Shown here: piece by piece, positions 1 to 9,111 of the stretch
Numbering within the stretch: the stretch's first letter is position 1
How the letters are laid out: each line of letters begins with the position of its first letter
NCBI RefSeq assembly: GCF_030811655.1
Contig: NZ_JAUSRE010000015.1
Span: 51,674-115,673 of the forward strand
DNA length: 64,000 bases
DNA from: Pseudarthrobacter enclensis
GTDB taxonomy: Bacteria > Actinomycetota > Actinomycetes > Actinomycetales > Micrococcaceae
Direction: 5' to 3'
Translations under genes and position numbers: made by a program
Notes under the pieces: model-generated
The model's input: only the letters and a program-made list of their open reading frames with translations
Database searches by the model: none
Told to the model about the DNA's origin: nothing

Positions 1-2
1 GG

Positions 3-1163
3 GCCATGATGGTTCCGGTGGGAACCCTGGTGGTCCTGCGCGGCACTCCGAAGTCCGAACTGTTGCGGGCCACCGCTTTCCTGGTGTGGCCCGGACTCCT
101 GGCGCCTGTCCTTGCGCCGCTGGTGGGCGGGGCGCTCACCACCTACCTGTCATGGCACTGGATCTTCCTGGTCAACATTCCCCTCGGCGCAGCCGCGTTC
201 ACTGCCGCCCTGCGCCTGGTTCCGGTTGCGGCCGGCGATCCCCGGCGGCGCCTTGATTGGCCCGGGATGGTGCTGACCACCGTCGGGGTGGGCGCGCTCG
301 TAGCAGGGCTGGAACTGGCCAGCAGCCACCCGGAGCTGCCCTGGGCCGGAATCAGTGCCGTGGCAGGGGTTGCGGCCCTGATAGGTGCGGTGGCCTGGAT
401 GCGCCGCGCTCCCCATCCCCTGTTCAACCTGCAGGTCTTCCGCACACGGACGTTCCGGGCCATGGCCACCGGCGGATTCGTGTACCGGGTAACCATCAGT
501 TCGGTGCCGTTCCTGCTGCCGCTGATGTTCCAGACGGGATTCGGGTGGTCCCCCCTGCAGGCCGGCGCCATGGTGGCGGCGGTGTTCGTAGGCAACATCG
601 GTATCAAGCCGGCCACCACCCCCTTGATCAGGAAGTTCGGCTTCAAGGCGGTGCTGGTGTTCGCCTCGCTGGCGTCAGCCAGCACCTTCGCCCTGTTCGC
701 GCTCCTGACGCCGGAGACCCCGGAAGCCCTGATGTTCGTGCTGCTGGTGTGCAGCGGCGCGTTCCGCTCCATCGGCTTTTCGGCCTACGCCTCGGTTCAG
801 TACTCGGACATCCCACCGGCGCAGCTCACGTCCGCCAACACTGTTTCCGCCACGATGGTGCAGCTCGGCACGGGCTCGGGCATCGCCATCGCAGCATTGC
901 TGATCCGGATCTTCGGCGCGCAGGACGTGGTGATCCACGACCCGGCCCGGCCCTTCCGCGGCGCCTTCCTGGCAATGGCTGTCCTGATGCTCGCCAGCAC
1001 GGCAGACAGCCTGCTGCTCCCCCGGCACGCGGGGGCGGCAGTGAGCCAGCGCGGTCACAGGCAGGATCAACCAGCCAAGCCCGGCGTCAGCCCGCCTGAG
1101 CCAGAACCAGGGGAAGCACCGCACCCGCCCCGCCCTGCCGAAGGGCCCGCCCCGCGACGGTAA
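3..1163 (+). CDS. MFS multidrug exporter, DHA2 (EmrB/QacA) type, 5'-truncated by window edge
   Basis: This is the C-terminal part of a proton-driven major facilitator exporter in the cytoplasmic membrane; the reading frame is open to the left edge. The visible part begins within the first half of the protein at the typical DHA2 stretch LLAPVLAPLVGGALTTYLSW followed by HWIFLVNIPLG, and continues with hydrophobic helices to about residue 340. The substrate cannot be read from the sequence. The last 40 or so residues are a Pro/Glu/Arg-rich tail (PEPEPGEAPHPPRPAEG) without family character, and its 3' end overlaps the 3' end of the convergent recQ by 77 bases, so this tail is partly an overprint. 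A drug-exporter role is family inference. Confidence 0.85.
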   Translation, partial: AMMVPVGTLVVLRGTPKSELLRATAFLVWPGLLAPVLAPLVGGALTTYLSWHWIFLVNIPLGAAAFTAALRLVPVAAGDPRRRLDWPGMVLTTVGVGALVAGLELASSHPELPWAGISAVAGVAALIGAVAWMRRAPHPLFNLQVFRTRTFRAMATGGFVYRVTISSVPFLLPLMFQTGFGWSPLQAGAMVAAVFVGNIGIKPATTPLIRKFGFKAVLVFASLASASTFALFALLTPETPEALMFVLLVCSGAFRSIGFSAYASVQYSDIPPAQLTSANTVSATMVQLGTGSGIAIAALLIRIFGAQDVVIHDPARPFRGAFLAMAVLMLASTADSLLLPRHAGAAVSQRGHRQDQPAKPGVSPPEPEPGEAPHPPRPAEGPAPRR

Positions 1164-3288
1164 CCGTCCACCTGCTGTCCGTCAGGTCATCGATCAGCAT
1201 CACGCTCTGGCCCTGAACCGGCTGGAGCGCGGCTTCGAGCTCCGGGCCCACCAGCAGCCGGTCCCAGACGCCGGCCAGCCGGTACGCGCTGTTACCGCCG
1301 CGGCTTCCTGTGGGGCCGCCGTGGGCCAACTGCAGCTCGCCGAGGTAGGGGATGCGTCCGATCTCGGAAATCCCCCTGGCGAGTGACCCGACCAGCAGAG
1401 GCTTGCTGCGGGAGGGGATGTTCACAATGGCGGCCGGCCTGCCCGCCCCGCTCCACCCCGGATTCCGGTTGTCTCCGGAGCCCCATTCACGCAGGACCTG
1501 CACACAGGCCTGCAGCATTCCAGGGTCCACCGGCCGGTCCTCCGCACCGGCGGCAAACAGCTCCCGCAGGGCTCCGCCCCAGCCAAGGTCCGTGAGGCGG
1601 GCGAGGACACGGCCCTCCGAGACGCCTTCGCCCGGCTTGAGTTTCCCTTTCACCGGCACCCCCAGGCGGTCCATGCCGCTGGGCCACTGAAGCCGCGGTT
1701 CCAGGACGCCGCCCGCCCGGCTCAGCGTCTGCCCGGCCGCTTCCGTGGCGCCGGCTGCCACGTCCACCGGGAACCATCGTCCCGCACAGTTGTCGCACCG
1801 CCCGCAGGGACGGGCTGTCTCATCATCCAGCACCGAGGTGATGTACTCCATCCGGCAGCCTGCCGTGTCCTGGTAGATCACCATCGAGTCCTGTTCATCC
1901 ACCCGGGCTTCGGCGATACGGCTGTAGCGCTCCGCGTCGTACACCCACGGCTGGCCGGTGGACCGCCATCCGCCGCCAACCCGTTCCACGGCGCCGTCCA
2001 CTGACAAAACCTTCAACAGCAGCTCGAGCGGCGTGCGGCGAAGATCAACCCTCGCTTCCAGCGCCACCGTGGACAACGCCGTTCCGGCGTCGGCCAATGC
2101 CGTCAGCACGGCCGCTGCCTTCTCCTCTGAAGGCATGGACGCGGTGGCGAAATACTGCCAGATGTAGCGGTCTTCGGACCCGGGCAGCAGCAGGACGTCC
2201 GCGTTCGCAGCGCCACGGCCGGCACGGCCCACCTGCTGGTAGTACGCCACCGGGGAGGACGGTGCCCCCAGGTGGACCACGAAGCCAAGATCGGGCTTGT
2301 CGAAGCCCATGCCGAGCGCCGACGTGGCCACCAGCGCCTTGACCTGGTTGTCCTTCAACAGCTGCTCTGCCCGCTCCCGGTCCGCCGGGTCGGTCCGCCC
2401 CGTGTAGGCAAGCACATTGTGTCCCGCTTCGGACAGCAGCCTGGCGGTGTCCTCCGCCGCGGAAACGGTCAGGGTGTAAATGATGCCGCTGCCGGGGAGA
2501 TCTGCCAGGTGCGTCAGCAGCCAGCCCAGGCGCGCCTTGGAATCGGGCAGCGACAGGACTCCCAGCCGCAGCGAGTCACGGCCAAGGGAACCACGGATGG
2601 TCAGGACCCCGGCGCCGAGCTGTTCCTCGATATCGTGCACTACCCGCGAGTTGGCGGTGGCGGTGGTGGCCAGAACCGGTACCGAGTCCGGCAAACGGGT
2701 GATGAGGTCTGCGATGCGGCGGTAATCGGGACGGAAGTCATGGCCCCAGTCCGAGATACAGTGGGCCTCGTCAATGACCAGCAGCCCGGTACGCCGCAGG
2801 AGTTCGGGCAGCTGGGTTTCCCGGAACGCCGGATTGGTCAACCGCTCCGGGGAGACCAGGAGGACGTCAACCTCATCGGTTGCCAACTGCTCACGGACCG
2901 TGTCCCATTCCAGCTGGTTGGCTGAGTTGATGGCGACCGCGCGTACCCCTGCGCGCGCGGCGGCGCCCACCTGGTCCCGCATCAAAGCAAGGAGGGGCGA
3001 AACGATCAGCGTGGGGCCCGCTCCCCGGCGCCGCAGCAGCAGGGAAGCCACGAAGTACACGGCAGACTTGCCCCAGCCGGTTCGCTGGACCACCAAAGCC
3101 CGCCGGCCGCCGTCGACCAGCGCCTCGATGGCTTCAAACTGCCCATCATGGAACACGGCGCCTGGGTTCCCCACCAGGCCGCGCAGGACGTCCAGGGCCT
3201 CGGCGTGGGTGGCGGTGCCCGGCGTATCCGGACCTCCGGCGCCTGCATCTGCGGTGGAAACTGTGGAAGCGTACTGGTTATTGGCCAT
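1087..3288 (-). CDS. recQ: RecQ-family ATP-dependent DNA helicase with C-terminal phosphoribosyltransferase-like segment
   Basis: This is a 3'-5' superfamily-2 DNA helicase of 733 residues. Seen: a Walker A variant QRTGWGKS at residues 68-75 (most RecQ have L-P-T-G-x-G-K-S), a DEAH box at 173-176, helicase motif V/VI ATSALGMGFD and QQVGRAGRG near 321-359, and a zinc cluster with Cys 478, 495, 498 and 501. Instead of WH/HRDC domains, the last 120 residues end in MLIDDLTDSRWTVT (about 697-710), which resembles the PRPP-binding loop of type I phosphoribosyltransferases. The start is the ATG at 3286-3288. It is divergent from manB and convergent with the exporter, overlapping it by 77 bases. A helicase role in repair is family knowledge; the job of the tail is unknown. 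Confidence 0.9.
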   Translation of the reverse strand: MANNQYASTVSTADAGAGGPDTPGTATHAEALDVLRGLVGNPGAVFHDGQFEAIEALVDGGRRALVVQRTGWGKSAVYFVASLLLRRRGAGPTLIVSPLLALMRDQVGAAARAGVRAVAINSANQLEWDTVREQLATDEVDVLLVSPERLTNPAFRETQLPELLRRTGLLVIDEAHCISDWGHDFRPDYRRIADLITRLPDSVPVLATTATANSRVVHDIEEQLGAGVLTIRGSLGRDSLRLGVLSLPDSKARLGWLLTHLADLPGSGIIYTLTVSAAEDTARLLSEAGHNVLAYTGRTDPADRERAEQLLKDNQVKALVATSALGMGFDKPDLGFVVHLGAPSSPVAYYQQVGRAGRGAANADVLLLPGSEDRYIWQYFATASMPSEEKAAAVLTALADAGTALSTVALEARVDLRRTPLELLLKVLSVDGAVERVGGGWRSTGQPWVYDAERYSRIAEARVDEQDSMVIYQDTAGCRMEYITSVLDDETARPCGRCDNCAGRWFPVDVAAGATEAAGQTLSRAGGVLEPRLQWPSGMDRLGVPVKGKLKPGEGVSEGRVLARLTDLGWGGALRELFAAGAEDRPVDPGMLQACVQVLREWGSGDNRNPGWSGAGRPAAIVNIPSRSKPLLVGSLARGISEIGRIPYLGELQLAHGGPTGSRGGNSAYRLAGVWDRLLVGPELEAALQPVQGQSVMLIDDLTDSRWTVTVAGRALRQGGAGAVLPLVLAQAG

Positions 3289-3438
3289 TGATTCAGTATC
3301 CCAGCACCCTCCGACAGCCCGGACAGGGCGGGGCTGCTATGTGGAAACAGCCCCAACAAGGGACACAAAGCCGCGCTGTTGCGCAAGTTCCCATAAAGCC
3401 CCCTTGGCCACATGCGCCGCACACGTAAGATAAAGCCC

Positions 3439-4857
3439 GTGACTAGCGAACAGACAACGACATTTGATCTCTCGGCATCCTTCAAGGCCTACGACGTCCG
3501 TGGGATTGTGGGCGAGTCGATCACCGCCGAAATCGTCGAAGCCGTGGGGGCCGCGTTCGTGGATGTCCTGCAGCTCGAAGGCCAGACCATCGTGGTGGGC
3601 GGCGACATGCGTCCCTCCTCCCCCGAGTTCTCCAAAGCGTTCGCCAACGGGGCGGCAGCACGGGGGGCAAGTGTGGAGCTGCTGGACCTGATCTCCACCG
3701 ACGAGCTGTACTTTGCCTGCGGATTCCTCAACCGCGCCGGAGCCACCTTCACCGCCAGCCACAACCCGGCCGAGTACAACGGCATCAAGATGGCGAAGGC
3801 AGGCGCCGTCCCCATCTCCTCCGAAACCGGGCTCAAGGAGATCCAGGCCCTCGCGGAGCAGTACCTTAACGCCGGTTCCATCCCCGCGGCCGGCACCCGG
3901 GGCCTGATCAGCGTCCGGGACGTGCTCAAGGACTACTCCGAGTACCTTCGCAAGCTTGTTGACCTTTCCGCCTCCCGCCCGCTGAAGGTGGTGGTGGACG
4001 CAGGGAACGGCATGGCAGGCCTGACCACCCCGGCAGTACTGGGTGACACCCTGCTGCCCAAGCTGCCCTTCGACATCGTTCCGCTGTACTTCGAACTGGA
4101 CGGGTCCTTCCCCAACCACCCCGCCAACCCGCTGGAGCCGGAAAACCTGCGAGACCTGCAGGCAGCCGTCATCGAACACGGCGCGGACATCGGCCTTGCC
4201 TTCGACGGCGACGCCGACCGCTGCTTCGTGATCGATGAAAAGGGCGAGCCCGTATCGCCGTCGGCCATCACCGGAATGGTGGCCCGCCGCGAAATCGCCC
4301 GGGCCAAGGCCCAGGGTGAAGAGACGCCAACGATCATCCACAACCTGCTCACCTCCCGCGCCGTGGCGGAGTTGGTGGAGCACGACGGCGGACGCGCCGT
4401 CCGCACGCGTGTCGGCCACTCCTTCATCAAGGCAGTCATGGCCAAGGAAGGCGCGGTGTTCGGCGGCGAGCACTCCGCGCACTTCTACTTCCGCGACTTC
4501 TGGAACGCGGACACCGGCATGCTGGCGGCCATGCATGTCCTGGCAGCGCTGGGCGAACAGGAAGGCCCCCTCTCCGAACTGGCCCGCGAATACGAGCCGT
4601 ACGTCAGCTCCGGTGAAATCAACTCCGAGGTGGAGGACAAGCCGGCAGCGGTCGAGCGCGTCCGCCAGGCCTTCGCGGACGAGGACCTCACCATCGACAC
4701 CCTGGACGGCAGCACGTTCACGGCCAACGACGGCAGCTACTGGTTCAACCTTCGCCCGTCCAACACCGAGCCGTTCCTGCGGCTCAACGCCGAGGCCACG
4801 GACCGGGCAACGATGGAACGCGTCCGCGACCGCGTCCTGTCCCTGGTGCGGGCCTAG
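3439..4857 (+). CDS. manB: phosphomannomutase/phosphoglucomutase
   Basis: This alpha-D-phosphohexomutase interconverts hexose 6-phosphate and hexose 1-phosphate, feeding GDP-mannose or glucan precursors in the cytoplasm. All four family signatures are visible: the phosphoserine loop TASHNPAEYNG (Ser at about residue 107), the Mg site DGDADR (about 256-261), the sugar loop GGEHSAHFYF and the phosphate loop RPSNTEPFLRL. The GTG at 3439 is preferred because the protein then starts MTSEQTTTFDLSASFKAYD, the usual N-terminus for actinobacterial homologues, giving 472 residues; an in-frame ATG at 3412 would add nine basic residues. The following gene starts 6 bases after the stop. The window also holds mannosyltransferase-like genes, but phosphoglucomutase activity cannot be excluded. 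Confidence 0.92.
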   Translation: MTSEQTTTFDLSASFKAYDVRGIVGESITAEIVEAVGAAFVDVLQLEGQTIVVGGDMRPSSPEFSKAFANGAAARGASVELLDLISTDELYFACGFLNRAGATFTASHNPAEYNGIKMAKAGAVPISSETGLKEIQALAEQYLNAGSIPAAGTRGLISVRDVLKDYSEYLRKLVDLSASRPLKVVVDAGNGMAGLTTPAVLGDTLLPKLPFDIVPLYFELDGSFPNHPANPLEPENLRDLQAAVIEHGADIGLAFDGDADRCFVIDEKGEPVSPSAITGMVARREIARAKAQGEETPTIIHNLLTSRAVAELVEHDGGRAVRTRVGHSFIKAVMAKEGAVFGGEHSAHFYFRDFWNADTGMLAAMHVLAALGEQEGPLSELAREYEPYVSSGEINSEVEDKPAAVERVRQAFADEDLTIDTLDGSTFTANDGSYWFNLRPSNTEPFLRLNAEATDRATMERVRDRVLSLVRA

Positions 4858-4863
4858 CACCGG

Positions 4864-5361
4864 ATGGCTGGACATACCGGTCAGGCAGCGGACGGAATCG
4901 GCGGGCAGGACAGCTGGCGCGATTCCGTCTCCGAAGCCACGGCAACTGACCTGGAAAACCTCCTGGGCACGGGCGTCAGCGCGGCCCAGGAGCAGCTCCA
5001 GCGCAACGGCGGCTTCCTGCCCTTCGCACTGACCGTGCAGAACGACGGCGAGGTGCGGCTGGTTGCCGTCTCCCCGGCGGATGCCGGCGAGGGCAGCGAC
5101 GGGGACTTCGACGCCGACGCCATGATCAGCGACCTGCAGGCCCTCCTCCGCCAGAACCGGGACGATTTCCGGGCAGCCGCCGTAGTGTGCGACATCCTGC
5201 TGGTGGAGGATGACTCGGACGCCATCCATGTGGCAGCGGAACACCGCGACGGTTCCCTCTTCGCCGCGGTGCTCCCCTATTCGGCCAACGCCACCACCCA
5301 GTCCTGGGAATTCGGCGAGCTGGGGGCCGATGCCAGCGAGCCCGCCATCTGGGTGGACTAG
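4864..5361 (+). CDS. conserved hypothetical protein, acidic
   Basis: This is a soluble, acidic 165-residue protein with no signal peptide or membrane segment. I do not recognise a characterised family. It has an N-terminal helix-rich part (residues 15-45) and an alternating strand/helix part with segments such as LPFALTVQNDGEVRLVAV and AAAVVCDILLVEDD. It follows manB by 6 bases and precedes the Rrf2 regulator by 15 bases, so it is probably co-transcribed with manB. Base composition and third-position GC match the neighbours, which supports real coding. Function unknown. Confidence 0.75.
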   Translation: MAGHTGQAADGIGGQDSWRDSVSEATATDLENLLGTGVSAAQEQLQRNGGFLPFALTVQNDGEVRLVAVSPADAGEGSDGDFDADAMISDLQALLRQNRDDFRAAAVVCDILLVEDDSDAIHVAAEHRDGSLFAAVLPYSANATTQSWEFGELGADASEPAIWVD

Positions 5362-5376
5362 ACCGGACCTGCTGCC

Positions 5377-5826
5377 ATGAAGATCAATGCCTTTGCCGAC
5401 GTCAGCCTGCGCGCCCTCATGGTGCTCGCAGCCGTTCCGGACGGCACCCTGCTTACCACGCAGAGCATCGCAGACTCCGTGGGGACACCGTACAACCACG
5501 TCAGCAAGGCCATGGCCAAGCTGCGGAGCATGGGCCTGATTGAGGTGGTCCGCGGCCGCTCCGGCGGCTCCCGGCTCAGCCATGCAGGACGGATCGCAAC
5601 GGTAGGTCAGATCCTCCGCCAGCTCGACAGCCGCACCGATCCCGCCGACTGTGTGTCTCCCGCCGGAAACTGCCCCCTCATCAACGAGTGCAGGCTGCGC
5701 GGCGCTCTGGCCCGCGCCCGCGAGGCTTTTTACGCCGAGCTGGATTCGGTGGTGATCGGGGAACTTCCCCAGGCCCGGCAGATGGCGCCGGTCTTCCAGA
5801 TGATCGGCCTCCGGCCGGGGATTTAG
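5377..5826 (+). CDS. nsrR: Rrf2-family Fe-S regulator, NsrR-like
   Basis: This is a 149-residue winged-helix repressor of the Rrf2 family. The N-terminal helix-turn-helix lies around residues 25-55 (LTTQSIADSVGTPYNHVSKA) and is followed by the wing VVRGRSGGSRL. Three cysteines at positions 92, 99 and 105 (D-C-V-S-P-A-G-N-C-P-L-I-N-E-C) match the iron-sulfur ligands of NsrR, which senses nitric oxide. It sits directly upstream of and co-oriented with hmp, the classic NsrR target, with two inverted repeats in the 137-base gap. The NsrR name rests on the cysteine spacing plus this neighbour; IscR-type members have a similar layout but usually lie by isc/suf genes, which are absent here. Confidence 0.88.
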   Translation: MKINAFADVSLRALMVLAAVPDGTLLTTQSIADSVGTPYNHVSKAMAKLRSMGLIEVVRGRSGGSRLSHAGRIATVGQILRQLDSRTDPADCVSPAGNCPLINECRLRGALARAREAFYAELDSVVIGELPQARQMAPVFQMIGLRPGI

Positions 5827-5865
5827 CCCGGAATCCGGGTGCCTGCTCCCGGTTTGATTTCAAAC

Positions 5866-5882
5866 TTCTACAAGGTGTAGAA
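5866..5882. promoter_or_regulatory. inverted repeat TTCTAC-N5-GTAGAA upstream of hmp
   Basis: This perfect 6-base inverted repeat with a 5-base spacer (TTCTACAAGGTGTAGAA) lies between the Rrf2 regulator and hmp, 81 bases before the hmp start codon. It could be an operator or an RNA hairpin behind the regulator gene. There is no U-tract, so a terminator is unlikely. Confidence 0.45.
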
Positions 5883-5896
5883 CTGAGGCAGAAATA

Positions 5897-5915
5897 CTTG
5901 TATTTGAAATACGAG
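5897..5915. promoter_or_regulatory. probable NsrR operator (GTATTTgAAATAC core)
   Basis: The AT-rich palindrome GTATTTGAAATAC at 5900-5912, extended by one further pairing base pair at each outer side, stands out in this GC-rich background. It resembles the Bacillus NsrR site ATRTATYTTAAATATAT as I remember it. It ends about 48 bases before the hmp start codon, a fitting position for repression of hmp by the neighbouring Fe-S regulator. Confidence 0.6.
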
Positions 5916-5963
5916 TTTTCCTCCGGCCGGACGAAGGCCCCGGCCATAACCTCAGGAGTACAG

Positions 5964-7124
5964 ATGCTCTCGGACAAGTCCCGCCCCGTCATCGAGGCCA
6001 CCCTGCCGCTGGTCGGCTCCCGGATCGGATCCATCACCCCGAACTTCTACGCCCGCCTTTTCGCGGCGCACCCCGAACTGATGGATGGCCTGTTCAGCCG
6101 CTCCAACCAGCGCTCCGGGAACCAGCAGCAGGCCCTCGCCGGGAGCATCGCGGCCTTCGCCACCCACCTGGTCAACAACCCGGGCACCCTGCCGGAGACG
6201 GTCCTTTCCCGCATCGCACACCGGCACGCCTCCCTGGGCATCACCGAGCCGCAGTACCAGGTGGTCTACGAGCACCTGTTCGGAGCAATCGCCGAAGACC
6301 TGGCGGAGGTCATCACCCCCGAGATCGCAGAAGCCTGGACCGAAGTGTACGGGCTGATGGCAGACGCCCTGATCAAGCTGGAGAAGGGCCTCTACGCAGC
6401 GCAGGCAAATGACAGGATGTGGACGCCGTGGCGCGTGGCCGCCAAGACCCCCGCAGGAACCGGGTCCATGACCTTCACCCTCGAGCCCGCGGACGACACT
6501 CCCGTCACCGCGGCCCTTCCCGGCCAGTACATCAGCGTGAAGGTGCCGGTCGCTGACGGCCTGCGCCAGGTCCGCCAGTACTCCCTTTCCGGGGACGCGG
6601 GCACCAGCCGCACCTTCACCACCAAGCTGGACGACGGCGGCGAGGTCTCCCCCGTGCTGCACAACACTGTCCAGGTGGGCGACGTCGTCGAAATTTCCAA
6701 CCCCTACGGCGAGATCACCCTCAAGGAAGGCGACGGCCCCGTGGTCCTGGCCTCTGCCGGCATCGGCTGCACCCCCACCGCCTCCATCCTCCGCTCCCTC
6801 GCCGAGTCGGGCTCCGACCGCCAGGTCCTGGTGCTTCACGCCGAAAGCACCCTGGACAGCTGGGCCCTCCGCAGCCAGATGACGGACGACGTCGAACGCC
6901 TGGACGGCGCCGAACTGCAGCTCTGGCTGGAGAAACCCGTGGACGGCGCCAAGCAGGGATTCATGACGCTGCGCGAAGTCGACCTCCCGGCTGACGCCTC
7001 CCTGTACCTCTGCGGCCCGCTGCCGTTCATGAAGAACATCCGCAACGAAGCCATCAACGCGGGCATCCCCGCCACCCGGATCCACTACGAGGTCTTCGGC
7101 CCGGACATCTGGCTCGCCAGCTGA
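5964..7124 (+). CDS. hmp: flavohemoglobin, nitric oxide dioxygenase
   Basis: This is a cytosolic NO dioxygenase that converts NO and O2 to nitrate using NAD(P)H. The 386 residues show an N-terminal globin domain (1-140) with distal FYARLF Tyr29 and proximal heme His at about 88 (HRHASLGI), a FAD-binding domain with RQYSLSGD, and an NAD domain with GIGCTPTASIL and CGPLPFMKNIR near the end. The start ATG at 5964 follows AGGAG at 5954-5958; an open frame continues further upstream, but the family begins at MLSDKSRP. It is downstream of the Rrf2/NsrR-like gene and an NsrR-like operator, so induction by nitrosative stress is likely. It converges on pckG across a strong palindromic terminator. Confidence 0.96.
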   Translation: MLSDKSRPVIEATLPLVGSRIGSITPNFYARLFAAHPELMDGLFSRSNQRSGNQQQALAGSIAAFATHLVNNPGTLPETVLSRIAHRHASLGITEPQYQVVYEHLFGAIAEDLAEVITPEIAEAWTEVYGLMADALIKLEKGLYAAQANDRMWTPWRVAAKTPAGTGSMTFTLEPADDTPVTAALPGQYISVKVPVADGLRQVRQYSLSGDAGTSRTFTTKLDDGGEVSPVLHNTVQVGDVVEISNPYGEITLKEGDGPVVLASAGIGCTPTASILRSLAESGSDRQVLVLHAESTLDSWALRSQMTDDVERLDGAELQLWLEKPVDGAKQGFMTLREVDLPADASLYLCGPLPFMKNIRNEAINAGIPATRIHYEVFGPDIWLAS

Positions 7125-7160
7125 TCCCCACCGCCTCCCCAAGGTCAATGTTCATCTGAA

Positions 7161-7206
7161 CGACGACGGCCCCGCACCTTTCGCGAAAGGTGCGGGGCCG
7201 TCGTCG
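7161..7206. terminator. bidirectional terminator between hmp and pckG
   Basis: This is a perfect 46-base palindrome (two 23-base arms meeting at a central TCGCGA) placed in the 101-base gap between two convergent genes. It has no long U-tract on either strand, like many actinobacterial intrinsic terminators. Confidence 0.8.
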
Positions 7207-7225
7207 TGCTTCAGGCGGCGGACGC

Positions 7226-9052
7226 CTAGGAGAGGCGGCCCTTCAGGCCAGCCAGCTCCGACTGCAGCGCCTGGGGCAGGGACTCACCGAAGTTGGCGAA
7301 CCATTCCTCGATGGAGGCCAGTTCAGCGGCCCACTCCGTGGGATCAACCTTGACGGCTTCCTCCACCTGGGCGGCGGTCATATCCAGGCCGTCGAGGTCG
7401 ACGGCGTCGCCGGTGGGCACGAAACCGATCGGGGTTTCGACGGCGTCCGCCTTGCCTTCAAGCCGTTCGATCGCCCACTTGAGGACGCGGGCATTGTCGC
7501 CGAAACCGGGCCAGGCGAAGCCGCCCTCGGCGTTCCGGCGGAACCAGTTGACCAGGAAGATCTTGGGCAGGCGCTCCGGGTTGGCCTTGGCGGAGAGGTT
7601 GACCCAGTGGTTCAGGTAGTCGCCTGCGTCGTAGCCGATGAAGGGCAGCATGGCCATCGGGTCGCGGCGGACCACGCCCACCGCGCCGGCAGCGGCGGCG
7701 GTGGTTTCCGAGGACAGGGTGGAGCCCATGAAGATGCCGTTGGACCAGCTGCGGGCCTCGGTGACCAGCGGGATGGTGGTCTTGCGGCGCCCCCCGAACA
7801 GGATGGCGGAAAGTTCCACGCCGTCGGGGCTGTGGTACTCCTCGGCCAGCATGTCGATCTGGTCGATCGGGGTGCAGAAGCGGGAGTTCGGGTGCGCCGC
7901 GGGCTTGTCCGAACCGGAGGTCCAGGAGTTGCCCTGCCAGTCGGTCAGGTGCGCGGGCACCTCGTCCGTCATGCCCTCCCACCAGACACCGCCGTCGTCG
8001 GTCAGTGCCACGTTGGTGAAGATGCTGTTGCCCTTGGCGATGGCGCGCATGGCGTTGGGGTTGGTGCCCCAGCCAGTGCCGGGGGCAACGCCGAAGAGGC
8101 CCGCCTCGGGGTTCACCGCCCGCAGCTCGCCTTCCTTGCCGAACCGCATCCAGGTGATGTCGTCACCCAGGGTCTCAACCTTCCAGCCCTTGATGGTGGG
8201 GTCCAGCAGGGCGAGGTTGGTCTTGCCGCAGGCAGAGGGGAAGGCCGCTGCCACGTAGTAGGTCTTCTGCTCGGGGGAGGTCAGCTTGAGGATGAGCATG
8301 TGCTCGGCCAGCCAGCCTTCGTCGCGGGCCATCACCGAGGCAATGCGCAGGGCGTAGCACTTCTTGCCCAGCAGCGCGTTGCCGCCGTAACCCGAGCCGA
8401 AGGACCAGATGGAGCGCTCCTCCGGGAAGTGGACAATCCACTTGTCCGGGTTGCACGGCCACGGCACGTCATCCTGGCCCGGCTCCAGCGGAGCACCTAC
8501 GGAGTGCAGCGCCGGAACGAAGAAGGCGTTGGTTTCGGTGATGCGGTCCAGGACATCGGTGCCGATGCGGGCCATGATGCGCATAGAGGCCACAACGTAG
8601 GCGCTGTCCGTGATCTCGACACCGAACTTGGGGTCCTCGGCGTCGAGGTGGCCCATGACGAACGGGATGACGTACATGGTGCGGCCGCGCATGGAGCCCG
8701 CGAAAAGGCCGCGGAGCTTGTCCTTCATCTCCGCCGGGTCCATCCAGTTGTTGGTGAAGCCGGCGTCGCGCTTGTTCTCGGAGCAAATGAAGGTCTGTTC
8801 CTCAACGCGGGCAACGTCTGCGGGATCCGAGAACGCGGCGAAGGAATTCGGGAACAGGTCCTGGTTGAGCCTGGTCAGGGTGCCGGCAGCAACAAGCTCG
8901 TCGGTGAGACGGCTGTTTTCCTCTTCGGACCCGTCAACCCAGTAGATGCGGTCCGGCTGCGTAAGCTCAGCAACCTCTTCGACCCATGCCAGCAACCCGG
9001 CATGTGTGGTGGGTGCTTTCTCAAGCAGCGGCTTCTGCGCCAGATCGCCCAT
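7226..9052 (-). CDS. pckG: phosphoenolpyruvate carboxykinase (GTP)
   Basis: This enzyme converts oxaloacetate and GTP to PEP and CO2, the entry step of gluconeogenesis. The 608 residues show the P-loop with the reactive cysteine, [14 protein letters not shown], the guanine-type region [15 protein letters not shown], and the substrate-binding [15 protein letters not shown] stretch; these identify the GTP rather than the ATP class. The start at 9052 ([12 protein letters not shown]) is chosen over an in-frame ATG at 9076 because GAGGAAGGGA stands just before it. The promoter region between this gene and tRNA-Arg has two related palindromes centred on ACCGGT, candidates for catabolite or carbon-source control. 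Confidence 0.97.
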   Translation of the reverse strand: MGDLAQKPLLEKAPTTHAGLLAWVEEVAELTQPDRIYWVDGSEEENSRLTDELVAAGTLTRLNQDLFPNSFAAFSDPADVARVEEQTFICSENKRDAGFTNNWMDPAEMKDKLRGLFAGSMRGRTMYVIPFVMGHLDAEDPKFGVEITDSAYVVASMRIMARIGTDVLDRITETNAFFVPALHSVGAPLEPGQDDVPWPCNPDKWIVHFPEERSIWSFGSGYGGNALLGKKCYALRIASVMARDEGWLAEHMLILKLTSPEQKTYYVAAAFPSACGKTNLALLDPTIKGWKVETLGDDITWMRFGKEGELRAVNPEAGLFGVAPGTGWGTNPNAMRAIAKGNSIFTNVALTDDGGVWWEGMTDEVPAHLTDWQGNSWTSGSDKPAAHPNSRFCTPIDQIDMLAEEYHSPDGVELSAILFGGRRKTTIPLVTEARSWSNGIFMGSTLSSETTAAAAGAVGVVRRDPMAMLPFIGYDAGDYLNHWVNLSAKANPERLPKIFLVNWFRRNAEGGFAWPGFGDNARVLKWAIERLEGKADAVETPIGFVPTGDAVDLDGLDMTAAQVEEAVKVDPTEWAAELASIEEWFANFGESLPQALQSELAGLKGRLS

Positions 9053-9101
9053 TGCAGTTCCCTTCCTCGGGTTCATCGGTGTGAGCTAAATGCTATGGTC
9101 C

Positions 9102-9111
9102 GGACCGGTCC
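9102..9111. promoter_or_regulatory. palindrome GGACCGGTCC in pckG leader
   Basis: This 10-base palindrome lies about 50 bases upstream of the pckG start and shares the core GACCGGTC with the longer palindrome at 9216-9229; the centres are 116 bases apart. It is a candidate operator half of a looping pair. Confidence 0.4.

Noticed and set aside
3330..3354. Hairpin GGGGCTG/CAGCCCC between recQ and manB
   Set aside because: Short 7-base arms with an 11-base loop in a GC-rich divergent region; no U-tract and no repeat of the motif elsewhere.
3337..5583. 748-codon open frame on the minus strand opposite manB
   Set aside because: manB on the plus strand has all family motifs; the opposite frame is His/Gly/Val-rich without motifs, a usual antisense shadow in high-GC coding DNA.
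5688..5963. Upstream extension of hmp by 92 codons
   Set aside because: It overlaps the regulator gene in another frame and would include the operators; the family N-terminus and a ribosome-binding site support ATG 5964.
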